64,000 bases of DNA from the NCBI RefSeq assembly GCF_050496765.1, contig NZ_JBNWEO010000018.1, positions 62,001 through 126,000 on the forward strand, given 5' to 3'. Numbering within the stretch: position 1 is the stretch's first letter; every line of letters begins with the position of its first letter. A program made the translations under genes and the position numbers. The notes below the pieces were generated by a model, which ran no database searches, was not told the origin of the DNA, and saw only the letters and a list, made by a program, of their open reading frames with translations. This stretch comes from JAEVLT01 sp050496765 (lineage in GTDB: Bacteria; Bacillota; Bacilli; Bacillales; Cytobacillaceae). Below are positions 16,938 to 25,771 of this stretch, in pieces.

Positions 16938-17879
16938 TTACCCTCTTTTTTTTCGAACCAGTTTCATTGCTTTTTCGGTGTTGGCAAAATGAAGTTTGAC
17001 GAATTTGGGCAAAACTTCGCTTCCTTTCGCCAGTATTAATCTGGCGGCAGCTTCATCGACTTGGGCACCGGCACCTTTTGGAATTTTCATGCCCGCAACA
17101 TCACTTAGCCTGTCAAAATACTGCACGAATGCATAGCGGGCGAGAATTGAAGCAGCGGCAACCGCTACATGAATTCCCTCCGCCTTTGTGCTGAAAAATA
17201 CGTCGTCTTTTATAATCGTTTTCTCGTTGCGCAGGTGTTGGAAATACGTGTCAGGCTGAACAAATTGGTCAATCAGAATTGCTTCTGGTTTAACTGGTAC
17301 GATTTTCTTCAATACATGGGAAATCGCCTGGTTATGCAAAAGGGCTTTTATCTTCCCTTGCGACATGCCTGCTTGCTGCAACTGATTGTATTTTTCATTA
17401 TGCAATGTTAAAAGACTGTAAGGAAGAATATCTTTAATTTTTTTGGCAATTGCGGAAATTTTTTCATCGTTTAAGTCTTTTGAATCACGGACGCCCAGTT
17501 CTTTTAGAAGCGGGATTTGGTCTTTTTCCACATAAGCAGCTACCACGGTAATCGGTCCAAAGTAATCGCCAGTACCAACCTCATCGGAGCCAATAACCGA
17601 TAAGGAAGAAAAACCTTCCGGCAAGCCGGCTGCTTTCTTCTTCTGAATGGCGGCGGACGCTTTACTTGAATGAATGGCACGATCCCATTTTTTCGCCTCG
17701 GCTTCACAATCAATCCCTTGAAATAAAACTTTGCCTGATTTATAAGCGGTGATCGAACATGTCTTCCTTTTGGCAGTAAACAGGCTGCCTGGGGGATTTT
17801 TGTCTAAAAGGTCTGCCTGATAATATTTTTGCATCTCCATCAATTCACTGATTGTCTTTTTTAAAACAATATTTGCCAC
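16938..17879 (-). CDS. rnhC: Ribonuclease HIII
   Basis: A 313-residue RNase HIII that removes RNA from RNA-DNA hybrids and primers. The N-terminal TBP-like substrate-binding domain (about 1-90) precedes the catalytic domain with SVIGSDEVGTGDYFGP (Asp/Glu active site), RDSKDLNDEKI and the Asp in ILIDQFVQPD. GTG at 17879 is used (MANIVLKK), with GGAG about 12 bases upstream. It is transcribed against pheT and diverges from zapA, the usual Bacillus arrangement. Confidence 0.95.
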   Translation of the reverse strand: MANIVLKKTISELMEMQKYYQADLLDKNPPGSLFTAKRKTCSITAYKSGKVLFQGIDCEAEAKKWDRAIHSSKASAAIQKKKAAGLPEGFSSLSVIGSDEVGTGDYFGPITVVAAYVEKDQIPLLKELGVRDSKDLNDEKISAIAKKIKDILPYSLLTLHNEKYNQLQQAGMSQGKIKALLHNQAISHVLKKIVPVKPEAILIDQFVQPDTYFQHLRNEKTIIKDDVFFSTKAEGIHVAVAAASILARYAFVQYFDRLSDVAGMKIPKGAGAQVDEAAARLILAKGSEVLPKFVKLHFANTEKAMKLVRKKRG

Positions 17880-18000
17880 GATTGTCTATCGCTCCTTTAC
17901 CAAGAGTTAGAATTAGTATAACAGTTCCGGTGTTTCGCTTTTCGAGTTTCATTTATTCATGGTATGATATAGATTAGGATTCTTTGATTGGAGGCATTTT

Positions 18001-18264
18001 GTGTTGTCAAACCAAGAAAAAAACAGAACGACTGTAGAAATTCATGGACAATCCTATATTATTTTAGGCTTGGAAAGCCCAAGCCATATTCGGTATGTTG
18101 CCTCGTTAGTGAATGAGAAAATGCGGGAAATCAGCTCCAAGAATCCATCACTCGATGTGAGCAAGCTGGCTGTGCTAACAGCCGTTAATGCTGTAAATGA
18201 TTATGTGAAAGTAAAGGAACAGCTTGAAAAACTTCAGGAAGAACTTAAAAAGGAAAAGGATTGA
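18001..18264 (+). CDS. zapA: Cell division protein ZapA
   Basis: An 87-residue ZapA that crosslinks and stabilises FtsZ protofilaments at the division site. N-terminal globular domain (TVEIHGQSYIILGLESPSHI) and C-terminal coiled coil (VKVKEQLEKLQEELKKEKD) are present. GTG at 18001 lies 8 bases after GGAGG; a TTG follows as the next codon. It overlaps no gene and is 7 bases from cvpA, likely an operon zapA-cvpA. Confidence 0.93.
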   Translation: MLSNQEKNRTTVEIHGQSYIILGLESPSHIRYVASLVNEKMREISSKNPSLDVSKLAVLTAVNAVNDYVKVKEQLEKLQEELKKEKD

Positions 18265-18271
18265 ACGATCG

Positions 18272-18826
18272 ATGCTAGACCTTATTCTCGTTATTTTACT
18301 GTTTATGGGCTTTTTTGTCGGCCTCAGAAGGGGCTTTATTCTTCAGCTTATTCATTTAACTGGATTTATTATTGCATATATTGTTGCAAAAATGTACTAC
18401 AATCAATTGGCGCCAAAACTAACCCTCTGGATTCCATATCCGAATTTCGGCAGCAACTCGTCGCTAAAGTTTTTTACCGATAGCCCTCAAACAGAGGAAG
18501 CGTTTTACCGTGCCATTGCTTTTGTGATTATTTTCTTTGCGGCAAAAATTGTGTTGCAAATTATTGGTTCAATGCTTGACTTTATTGCGCATTTGCCAAT
18601 ATTGAGGCTTTTGAATGTTTGGGCAGGAGGAATCCTCGGCTTTTTTGAGGTGTATCTGCTTTTGTTTATCTTGCTATTCATTGCAGCGCTTGTGCCAGTT
18701 GCGGCATTGCAGGGACTGATGAATCAGTCGGTTTTAGCCAATTTAATTGTGAACCATACACCGATACTTTCCGAGCAAATCAAACGGCTGGTGCTTGAAT
18801 ATTCATCCACAACAACTTCTCTTTAA
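18272..18826 (+). CDS. cvpA: CvpA family membrane protein (YshB)
   Basis: A 184-residue integral membrane protein with four hydrophobic segments (about 1-20, 25-45, 80-105, 120-150). The N terminus MLDLILVILLFMGFFVGLRRG is typical for CvpA/colicin V production proteins, known in B. subtilis as YshB. Function in Bacillus is not established. ATG at 18272 is preceded by AAAAAGGAAAAGGA inside the end of zapA; longer frames extend into zapA without homologous residues. A weak terminator overlaps its stop. Confidence 0.9.
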   Translation: MLDLILVILLFMGFFVGLRRGFILQLIHLTGFIIAYIVAKMYYNQLAPKLTLWIPYPNFGSNSSLKFFTDSPQTEEAFYRAIAFVIIFFAAKIVLQIIGSMLDFIAHLPILRLLNVWAGGILGFFEVYLLLFILLFIAALVPVAALQGLMNQSVLANLIVNHTPILSEQIKRLVLEYSSTTTSL

Positions 18827-18841
18827 TGAGGGAAGTTTTTC
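18814..18841 (+). terminator. Possible terminator at the end of cvpA
   Basis: AACTTC / GAAGTT stem overlapping the stop codon, then TTTTTC. Confidence 0.45.
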
Positions 18842-18956
18842 TATGATTTTACGCAAGCTCTTTTTCTAAAAAAGTATGCCATTGTTTCGGCTGCTTCTTT
18901 TTTCACAAGTTCCGGTTCAAAAGGGGAAAAGCTAAATGAAAAGGATGGTGAAGCGG

Positions 18957-20678
18957 ATGGAAATAAACAAAAAAGATGTCATTCGCCATTTAGAGACAAT
19001 CGCGGTTTATTTGGAGCTGAAGGGCGAAAATCCGTTCAAAGTGTCTGCATTTCGAAAGGCAGCCAGTGCCTTGGAATTGGACGATCGCAGTTTAGCAGAA
19101 ATAGAAGATTTTACGAAAATTTCCGGGATCGGCAAAGGAACAGCATCCGTTATTGAAGAATATAAACAAACCGCATCATCTACCGTTTTAACTGAATTGA
19201 AGGAGCAGGTACCAGCAGGGCTTATCCCGCTTTTGCAGCTTCCTGGACTTGGTGGAAAGAAAATTGCCAAGCTCTATCAGGAATTGGGAATAGAGGATGT
19301 ACATGATTTGGAAGAAGCCTGTCGCAAGGGAAAGGTTCAAGCGTTAACAGGCTTTGGCAAAAAAACCGAGGAGAAGATCTTAAGCTCCATTTTGAAAGCA
19401 GGCAATCGCCCGGAGCGGCTCCCGCTTGCTTTGATGCTGCCGATTGCAGATCAAATCGAAGCGCAGCTTTCTCAAATGACTGACATTGAAAAGTTTTCCC
19501 GGGCAGGTAGTTTGCGGCGCATGCGGGAGACAATCAAAGATCTGGATTTTATCATTGCAACGCAGCACCCTTACACCGTACGAGAACAATTGCTAGAGCT
19601 TCCCAACATTAAAGAAATAACGGGGGCAGGAGAAACAAAGGTTTCCCTTATCCTCGATTATCACTATGATCTTTCGATTGATTTTCGGCTGGTAAAACCC
19701 GTTGAGTTTGCAACAGCGCTCCACCATTTCACCGGTTCGAAAGAGCACAATGTCCGGATGCGGCAGTTGGCAAAAGAGCGCGGCGAAAAAATCAGTGAAT
19801 ATGGTGTCGAAGACGTGGGAACAGGGAAAATCTTGACTTTTTCATCCGAAAAAGAGTTTTATCAGCATTTTGGTCTCCCGTGGCTTCCTCCGGAAATTAG
19901 GGAGGATGGCAAGGAGGTAGATGAGGCTGCAAACGTCGATGAACTGGTTTGTCTGGACGATATAAAAGGCGACTTGCACATGCATACGACGTGGAGCGAT
20001 GGAGCCCATACAATTGAAGAAATGGTCGAAGCCTGCCGCAGAAAAGGCTATCGCTATATGGCCATAACCGACCATTCACACTATCTGAAAGTGGCAAACG
20101 GCTTAACGCCTGAGCGGCTGCTGAAACAGCGGGAAGAGATTAAACGATTAAATGAAAAATACGATGATATTCTGATTCTGTCCGGAGTGGAAATGGATAT
20201 TCTTCCAGATGGAACGCTGGATTATGAAGATGAACTTTTAAAGGAATTGGATTTTGTCATCGCCTCGATTCATTCAGCTTTTTCACAGCCAAGAAACCAA
20301 ATCATGGCACGGCTGCAGACGGCGTTAAAGAATGTTCATGTGGATCTGATCGCCCATCCGACGGGCCGCTTAATTGGGCGGAGGGATGGCTACGATGTGG
20401 ATCTTGATTTGGTAATTGAACTGGCACGTGAAACGAATACAGCTCTCGAATTAAACGCAAATCCCAATCGGCTTGATCTTTGTGCGGAACAGTTGAAAAA
20501 GGCTCAAGAGGCCGGGGTGAAAATTTTTATTAATACCGATGCCCATAAAATCGCGACGCTTGCCCATATGGAAGTGGGGGTCGCAGCCGCGAAAAAGGGA
20601 TGGATTCGCAAATCAAGCGTCTTAAATACACTCGAACCCGAAGATTTGTTGAAATTTTTGGATAACCGAAAGCGATAG
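18957..20678 (+). CDS. polX: DNA polymerase X with PHP exonuclease domain
   Basis: A 573-residue family X DNA polymerase for gap-filling base-excision repair. Order: helix-hairpin-helix repeats (SGIGKGTASVIEEYK, LPGLGGKKIAKLYQELGI), nucleotidyltransferase palm with GSLRRMRETIKDLDFIIA (metal-binding Asp residues), and C-terminal PHP domain (GDLHMHTTWSDGAH, MAITDHSHYL, HPTGRLIGRR, INTDAH), giving 3'-5' exonuclease/AP activity. Start: ATG at 18957 (MEINKKDVIRHLE) matches the family; ATG at 18936 is a possible alternative with 7 more residues. It is 21 bases from mutS2. Confidence 0.95.
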   Translation: MEINKKDVIRHLETIAVYLELKGENPFKVSAFRKAASALELDDRSLAEIEDFTKISGIGKGTASVIEEYKQTASSTVLTELKEQVPAGLIPLLQLPGLGGKKIAKLYQELGIEDVHDLEEACRKGKVQALTGFGKKTEEKILSSILKAGNRPERLPLALMLPIADQIEAQLSQMTDIEKFSRAGSLRRMRETIKDLDFIIATQHPYTVREQLLELPNIKEITGAGETKVSLILDYHYDLSIDFRLVKPVEFATALHHFTGSKEHNVRMRQLAKERGEKISEYGVEDVGTGKILTFSSEKEFYQHFGLPWLPPEIREDGKEVDEAANVDELVCLDDIKGDLHMHTTWSDGAHTIEEMVEACRRKGYRYMAITDHSHYLKVANGLTPERLLKQREEIKRLNEKYDDILILSGVEMDILPDGTLDYEDELLKELDFVIASIHSAFSQPRNQIMARLQTALKNVHVDLIAHPTGRLIGRRDGYDVDLDLVIELARETNTALELNANPNRLDLCAEQLKKAQEAGVKIFINTDAHKIATLAHMEVGVAAAKKGWIRKSSVLNTLEPEDLLKFLDNRKR

Positions 20679-20699
20679 ACAGAAGGAGGATTTACTCCA

Positions 20700-23057
20700 A
20701 TGCAGCCAAAAGCACTGAAAGTGTTGGAATTTGATAAGGTAAAAGAACAGTTGCTCGAATATGCGTCTTCTTCACTTGGCAAGGAAAAAATTACAGCGCT
20801 TGCCCCTTCAACCGATTTTGCCGAAGTGGTAAAACTGCAAGCAGAAACAGATGAAGCGGCAGGTGTTTTACGATTAAAAGGAAATGTGCCGCTCACTGGC
20901 ATTTATGATATTCGCGCCCATATAAAACGGGCCGTGATCGGCGGCAGCTTAAGCCCAATTGAGCTCGTTCAAATTGCAAGTACGATTCATGTAAGCCGGC
21001 AGATGAAGCATTTTATTGAAGGCTTGACCGAAGAAAACGTAGTCATTCCGATCATGGCAGAGAAGGCGGAGCAAATTGTTCCGCTAACCAATCTCGAACA
21101 GGCAATTAAGTATGCGATCGATGAAAGCGGTGAGGTACTGGACGGGGCAAGCGCCCAGTTGCGCACTCTCCGGCACCAGCTAAGAGCAAATGAAGCGCGT
21201 GTCCGGGAAAAATTGGAGAGCATGATCCGCTCGTCCAATGCGCAAAAAATGTTATCCGATACGATTGTTACGATTCGAAATGACCGCTTTGTCATTCCCG
21301 TCAAACAAGAGTACCGCGGGCATTACGGCGGGATTATTCACGATCAAAGTTCATCTGGTCAAACTTTATTTATCGAGCCGCAGGCTATTGTCCAGTTAAA
21401 CAATCAGCTTCAAGATATTCGTGTAAAAGAGCAGCAGGAGATCGAGAGAATTTTAAGTGAACTGTCAGCCAAGACTGCCGAACATGAGCAAGAATTAAGG
21501 CTCATTGTCGACATTCTTGCAGATCTTGATTTTCTTTTTGCAAAAGCAAGCTACGGCAGAAAGATCAAAGGGTCAATGCCGATCATGAACGATCGTGGAC
21601 GGATTGTATTGCATAAAGCACGCCACCCGCTGATTCCAATTGATGAAGTGGTCGCAAATGATATCATGATTGGCAAGGATTATACAGCCATTGTGATAAC
21701 AGGCCCGAACACCGGGGGAAAAACGGTAACATTGAAAACGGTCGGCTTATGTACATTAATGGCACAGTCCGGTTTGCAGATTCCGGCGCTGGACGGCTCG
21801 GAACTGGCTGTATTTGATGCCGTCTATGCTGATATTGGTGATGAGCAATCGATTGAACAAAGCTTGAGTACGTTTTCATCCCATATGGTAAACATTGTGG
21901 ATATTTTGAAGACAGTTGATGAAAACAGCCTTGTTCTGTTCGATGAGCTTGGGGCGGGGACGGATCCCCAGGAGGGTGCCGCCCTTGCGATCTCGATATT
22001 GGATGAGGTTCATCAGCGCGGTGCTCGCGTGATTGCGACAACCCATTATCCTGAATTAAAAGCATATGGTTATAACCGAAAAGGGGTTATGAATGCAAGC
22101 GTCGAATTTGATGTTGAGACCTTAAGTCCAACTTACAAGCTCCTTTTGGGGGTTCCGGGAAGAAGCAATGCCTTTGAAATTTCAAAACGGCTTGGACTGA
22201 ATGAGAAGGTGATTGAAAGAGCACGCTCCCATGTGAGTGCTGATTCCAATCAAATTGATCAAATGATTGCATCGCTTGAAGAAAGCAAACGGCTTGCCGA
22301 AACAGAACGGGAAGAGGCCCGCGATTATTTGCGCCAGGCGGAAAAACTTCATCACGATCTCCAACAACAGATGATCGAGTTTTATGAACAAAGAGATGGA
22401 ATGTATGAAAAAGCAGCCCGCAAAGCGGAAGAAGTGGTTGAACAATCAAAAGAGGAAGCCGAGAAAGTGATTCGTGAATTGCGGCGCATGCGGATTGAAA
22501 AACAGGCGGAAGTAAAGGAGCATGAGCTAATAGATGCGAGGAAGCGGCTTGATGAAGCTGTACCAAAGCTTGACAGAACGCAAAAACAGTTAAAAAAGAA
22601 AGAAAAAATACATGTGCTCAAGCCTGGCGATGAGGTAAAAGTTTTAACGTTTGACCAAAAAGGGATCCTTGTTGAGAAAGTGTCGGATACCGAATGGCAA
22701 GTGCAGATTGGGATTTTAAAAATGAAGGTCAAGGAAAAGGACATGGAATATGTAGGCAGTCCGAAACAGCAGGAAACAAAACCGCTTGCGCTTGTTAGAG
22801 GCAGGGACGCCGATGTGAAACTGGAACTGGATTTGCGCGGTGAGCGGTATGAGGACGCGTTAATGAAGGTAGAAAAATACATCGATGATGCGCTGTTAGC
22901 CAACTACCCCCGGGTGTCGATCATCCATGGCAAAGGGACAGGCGCGCTAAGACAAGGGGTTCAAGAGTATTTGAAAAATCATCGGGCGGTTAAGAAAATT
23001 CGTTTTGGGGAAGCAAGTGAAGGCGGAACAGGCGTTACGGTAATTGAATTTAAATAA
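20700..23057 (+). CDS. mutS2: Endonuclease MutS2
   Basis: A 785-residue MutS2 ATPase, complete. It has core/lever helices, Walker A TGPNTGGKTVTLK (about 332-344), Walker B LVLFDELGAGTDPQEG, a long charged coiled coil (about 520-630), a KOW-like segment (LKPGDEVKVLTF), and the C-terminal Smr nuclease domain (ELDLRGERYEDAL, VSIIHGKGTGALR). MutS2 lacks the mismatch-recognition domain; in Bacillus it acts on collided ribosomes and in anti-recombination. Follows AAGGAGG. Confidence 0.96.
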   Translation: MQPKALKVLEFDKVKEQLLEYASSSLGKEKITALAPSTDFAEVVKLQAETDEAAGVLRLKGNVPLTGIYDIRAHIKRAVIGGSLSPIELVQIASTIHVSRQMKHFIEGLTEENVVIPIMAEKAEQIVPLTNLEQAIKYAIDESGEVLDGASAQLRTLRHQLRANEARVREKLESMIRSSNAQKMLSDTIVTIRNDRFVIPVKQEYRGHYGGIIHDQSSSGQTLFIEPQAIVQLNNQLQDIRVKEQQEIERILSELSAKTAEHEQELRLIVDILADLDFLFAKASYGRKIKGSMPIMNDRGRIVLHKARHPLIPIDEVVANDIMIGKDYTAIVITGPNTGGKTVTLKTVGLCTLMAQSGLQIPALDGSELAVFDAVYADIGDEQSIEQSLSTFSSHMVNIVDILKTVDENSLVLFDELGAGTDPQEGAALAISILDEVHQRGARVIATTHYPELKAYGYNRKGVMNASVEFDVETLSPTYKLLLGVPGRSNAFEISKRLGLNEKVIERARSHVSADSNQIDQMIASLEESKRLAETEREEARDYLRQAEKLHHDLQQQMIEFYEQRDGMYEKAARKAEEVVEQSKEEAEKVIRELRRMRIEKQAEVKEHELIDARKRLDEAVPKLDRTQKQLKKKEKIHVLKPGDEVKVLTFDQKGILVEKVSDTEWQVQIGILKMKVKEKDMEYVGSPKQQETKPLALVRGRDADVKLELDLRGERYEDALMKVEKYIDDALLANYPRVSIIHGKGTGALRQGVQEYLKNHRAVKKIRFGEASEGGTGVTVIEFK

Positions 23058-23119
23058 GTGTTCGGGATTTCAGGAGAGCCGCTATAGTTCGGAAAGGTTA
23101 TCCAAAGGGGAGAACGAAA

Positions 23120-23203
23120 ATGGAGAGGTTAGCAAAAATTCTGCTTGTGCTATGCGGTCTATTTGTGCTGATCGGGGTGGTTTATATCCTATTTTTTTCC
23201 TGA
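23120..23203 (+). CDS. Putative 27-residue single-pass membrane micropeptide
   Basis: ATG at 23120 follows AAAGGGGAG by 7 bases and opens a 28-codon frame encoding MERLAKILLVLCGLFVLIG followed by VVYILFFS. Almost the whole peptide is one hydrophobic helix with a basic N-terminal flank. The frame ends just before a strong terminator, so it sits as the last unit of the polX-mutS2 transcript. B. subtilis has a larger membrane gene, yshE, in this interval; this peptide does not look like it. Function unknown; reality rests on RBS, hydrophobic pattern and position. Confidence 0.55.
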   Translation: MERLAKILLVLCGLFVLIGVVYILFFS

Positions 23204-23211
23204 AACAGCCG

Positions 23212-23242
23212 CCACTGTCGTTGGACAGTGGTATTTTTTTTA
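23212..23242 (+). terminator. Terminator after mutS2/micro-ORF
   Basis: Perfect CCACTGTC-GTTG-GACAGTGG stem followed by TATTTTTTTT. Confidence 0.92.
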
Positions 23243-23251
23243 GGCTGCTTC

Positions 23252-23260
23252 TGCTATAAT
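23252..23260 (+). promoter_or_regulatory. Extended -10 promoter of lcfA
   Basis: TGC directly before TATAAT (23255-23260). There is no clear -35 because the terminator T-run occupies the position. No full FadR palindrome is seen here. Confidence 0.45.
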
Positions 23261-23311
23261 GATATATATGTGTTAGAATTTTCAAACAACGGATGAATAA
23301 GGGGGATTGCA

Positions 23312-25015
23312 ATGTCCGATTTTAGACCATGGCTCGATCTCTATCCAAAAGAAATTCCAGCAACTCTTCAGTATCGCATCGCACCCGTTCAGCAATATTT
23401 ACTTGATGCAGCCGAAAACTATCCACATAAAACGGCGATTCACTTTTTGGGAAAAGATTTTACCTACAAAAAGGTATATGAAGAAGCACTTACGCTTGCC
23501 CGTTATCTGCAGAATATTGGTATTGCCAGGGGTGACCGCGTTGCGATCATGCTTCCTAATACGCCGCAGTCGGTTATTGGCTACTTCGGTGTTTTGCTCG
23601 CAGGCGGTACTGTTGTCCAAACGAACCCACTTTACATGGAGCGCGAATTGCTTTATCAGATGAATGATTCCGGTGCAAAGGCGATCATAACACTTGACGT
23701 TCTCTATCCCCGGGTTTCAAAAGTTATGCCGCAAACGGATTTGCAGCATATTATTGTAACCGCTATCAAAGATTATTTGCCATTCCCCAAAAACTTACTC
23801 TATCCTACCATCCAGAAAAAGCAATACGGGATGGTTGTTCACGTGAAGCATGGGGGACGAACCCATTTATGGAAGGAAATTTTAAAACAGCCCAACGGAA
23901 GTGTAAACGTCCCTGCCTTTGATTTTGAGGAAGATCTTGCATTGATTCAATACACTGGCGGAACAACTGGATTTCCAAAAGGTGTGATGCTGACGCACAA
24001 AAATCTTGTCGCAAATGCATCGATGTGCCAAGCTTGGCTTTATAAGTGTAAACCTGGTGAGGAAACAGTCCTAGGTATTCTGCCTTTCTTTCATGTGTAT
24101 GGCATGACGACGGTGATGATTCTTTCCGTTATGCAGGCTTATAAAATGGTGCTACTGCCGAAATTTGATACCGAAACAACGTTAAAAACCATTCAAAAAC
24201 AGCGGCCAACGCTTTTTCCCGGTGCCCCAACTATCTATATTGGATTATTGAACCATCCCGATTTAAACAAATACAATCTATCATCGATTGATTCTTGCAT
24301 CAGTGGTTCAGCCCCGCTGCCTGTTGAAGTCCAGCAAAAATTTGAAGAAATTACAGGAGGGAAGCTTGTTGAAGGCTATGGACTAACCGAATCATCGCCT
24401 GTCACCCATGCGAATTTCCTTTGGGATCGCCCGCGGGTAAAAGGCAGTATCGGAGTTCCATGGCCTGACACCGATGCAGCCATTTTGTCATTGGAAACGG
24501 GCGAGCCGCTTCCAACTGGAGAAATTGGGGAAATCGCCGTAAAAGGCCCACAAGTGATGAAAGGATATTGGAATCGTCCAGAAGAAACGGCACAAACGTT
24601 AAAAGAAGGCTGGCTTTTGACAGGGGATCTTGGCTATATGGATGAACAAGGATATTTTTACGTTGTTGACCGTAAAAAAGATATGATCATTGCCGGAGGC
24701 TTTAATATTTATCCCCGCGAAATTGAAGAGGTTTTTTATGAACACCCTGATATCCTGGAGGTTGTTGCTGCCGGGATCCCCGATCCATACCGCGGGGAAA
24801 CCGTAAAGGTGTACATTGTTTTAAAAGACGGTGCCAAGGTGACAGAAGACGAGCTGAATCAGTATGCAAGAAAATACTTGGCTGCCTATAAAGTGCCTAG
24901 AGTCTACGAATTTCGAAAAGATTTGCCAAAGACAGCCGTTGGAAAAATATTGAGAAGGGCACTTGTTGAGGAGGAAGCAAAAAAGAATAACGGGCAATCG
25001 GAAAAGCAGGCGTAA
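23312..25015 (+). CDS. lcfA: Long-chain fatty acid-CoA ligase
   Basis: A 567-residue AMP-forming acyl-CoA synthetase activating long-chain fatty acids for beta-oxidation. Signature P-loop YTGGTTGFPKGVMLTHKN (about 215-232), the A5 motif EGYGLTESSP, the A7 motif LLTGDLGYMDEQGYF, and the C-terminal catalytic Lys in LPKTAVGKILRR are intact. ATG at 23312 follows AAGGGGG. In B. subtilis lcfA heads the FadR-controlled operon lcfA-fadR-fadB-etfBA; here lcfA is separated from fadR by 149 bases containing a new promoter and operator. Confidence 0.95.
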   Translation: MSDFRPWLDLYPKEIPATLQYRIAPVQQYLLDAAENYPHKTAIHFLGKDFTYKKVYEEALTLARYLQNIGIARGDRVAIMLPNTPQSVIGYFGVLLAGGTVVQTNPLYMERELLYQMNDSGAKAIITLDVLYPRVSKVMPQTDLQHIIVTAIKDYLPFPKNLLYPTIQKKQYGMVVHVKHGGRTHLWKEILKQPNGSVNVPAFDFEEDLALIQYTGGTTGFPKGVMLTHKNLVANASMCQAWLYKCKPGEETVLGILPFFHVYGMTTVMILSVMQAYKMVLLPKFDTETTLKTIQKQRPTLFPGAPTIYIGLLNHPDLNKYNLSSIDSCISGSAPLPVEVQQKFEEITGGKLVEGYGLTESSPVTHANFLWDRPRVKGSIGVPWPDTDAAILSLETGEPLPTGEIGEIAVKGPQVMKGYWNRPEETAQTLKEGWLLTGDLGYMDEQGYFYVVDRKKDMIIAGGFNIYPREIEEVFYEHPDILEVVAAGIPDPYRGETVKVYIVLKDGAKVTEDELNQYARKYLAAYKVPRVYEFRKDLPKTAVGKILRRALVEEEAKKNNGQSEKQA

Positions 25016-25075
25016 TGACGCTTGTTTTTTTCTTTCATCTTGTCTATTAAAACCAAGGAAGGAAACGAGAATTTC

Positions 25076-25104
25076 TTGACAGAACTTGTTTTGCTTATTA
25101 TCAT
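25076..25104 (+). promoter_or_regulatory. Sigma-A promoter of fadR
   Basis: TTGACA (25076-25081), 17 bases, TATCAT (25099-25104). The predicted start falls at the beginning of the FadR operator. Confidence 0.65.
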
Positions 25105-25111
25105 AAAATTA

Positions 25112-25129
25112 TGAATGATTATTCATTCA
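25112..25129 (+). promoter_or_regulatory. FadR operator
   Basis: TGAATGATTATTCATTCA is a perfect palindrome (TGAATGA-TTAT-TCATTCA) and fits the B. subtilis FadR box TGAATGAMTANTCATTCA. It begins a few bases after the -10 of the fadR promoter, so FadR binding should block transcription until long-chain acyl-CoA releases it. Confidence 0.92.
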
Positions 25130-25164
25130 TCCATTCCATTAAATTTTTCAAAAGAGGGATAGAA

Positions 25165-25746
25165 TTGAAAAAAAACAGACCAAAATACATGCAAATAATT
25201 GATGCAGCTGTTGTGGTCATTGCAGAAAATGGCTTTCATCAGGCACAGGTTTCCAAAATTGCTAAGCAAGCTGGCGTTGCTGACGGAACAATTTATTTAT
25301 ATTTTAAAAATAAAGAAGATATATTGATCTCTCTTTTTGAAGAAAAAATGGGGAATTTTATCGAAAAAATTGATCAATTGATTGCAGGAAAAGAATCGGC
25401 AGTAGAGAAGTTATTAATGATGATCACTGCCCATTTTCGATTGCTTTCCGATGACCATCACTTGGCAGTCGTTACTCAGCTTGAGCTACGGCAGTCCAAT
25501 AAGGAAATTCGCTTGCAGATCAATAACATTTTAAAACGATACCTGAAAGTAATCGATAAGATTTTACTCGAAGGAATTGAAAACGGCGAATTCTCAAGTG
25601 AGCTGGATATCAGGCTTGCCCGGCAAATGATTTTTGGAACCATTGATGAAACCGCAACATCATGGGTCATGAACGAGGAAAAGTACGATCTAAATGCATT
25701 GGCAGGAAAAGTTCATCATCTACTAATAAATGGGTGCAGGAAGTGA
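25165..25746 (+). CDS. fadR: TetR-family fatty acid degradation repressor FadR
   Basis: A 193-residue TetR repressor (YsiA/FadR of Bacillus) that represses beta-oxidation genes and is released by long-chain acyl-CoA. The N-terminal HTH (ENGFHQAQVSKIAKQAGVAD, then GTIYLYFKNKEDILISLF) is very close to B. subtilis. TTG at 25165 follows AAAGAGGG by 6 bases and gives the family N terminus KKNRPKYMQIIDAAV; an ATG at 25111 would read through the operator. It is probably autoregulated and 25 bases from fadB. Confidence 0.95.
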   Translation: MKKNRPKYMQIIDAAVVVIAENGFHQAQVSKIAKQAGVADGTIYLYFKNKEDILISLFEEKMGNFIEKIDQLIAGKESAVEKLLMMITAHFRLLSDDHHLAVVTQLELRQSNKEIRLQINNILKRYLKVIDKILLEGIENGEFSSELDIRLARQMIFGTIDETATSWVMNEEKYDLNALAGKVHHLLINGCRK

Positions 25747-25771
25747 AAAACACAATCAAGGGGGGATTGCT

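Noticed and set aside
23255..23312. FadR operator at lcfA
   Set aside because: Only a TGAATAA half-like stretch is present; no palindrome.
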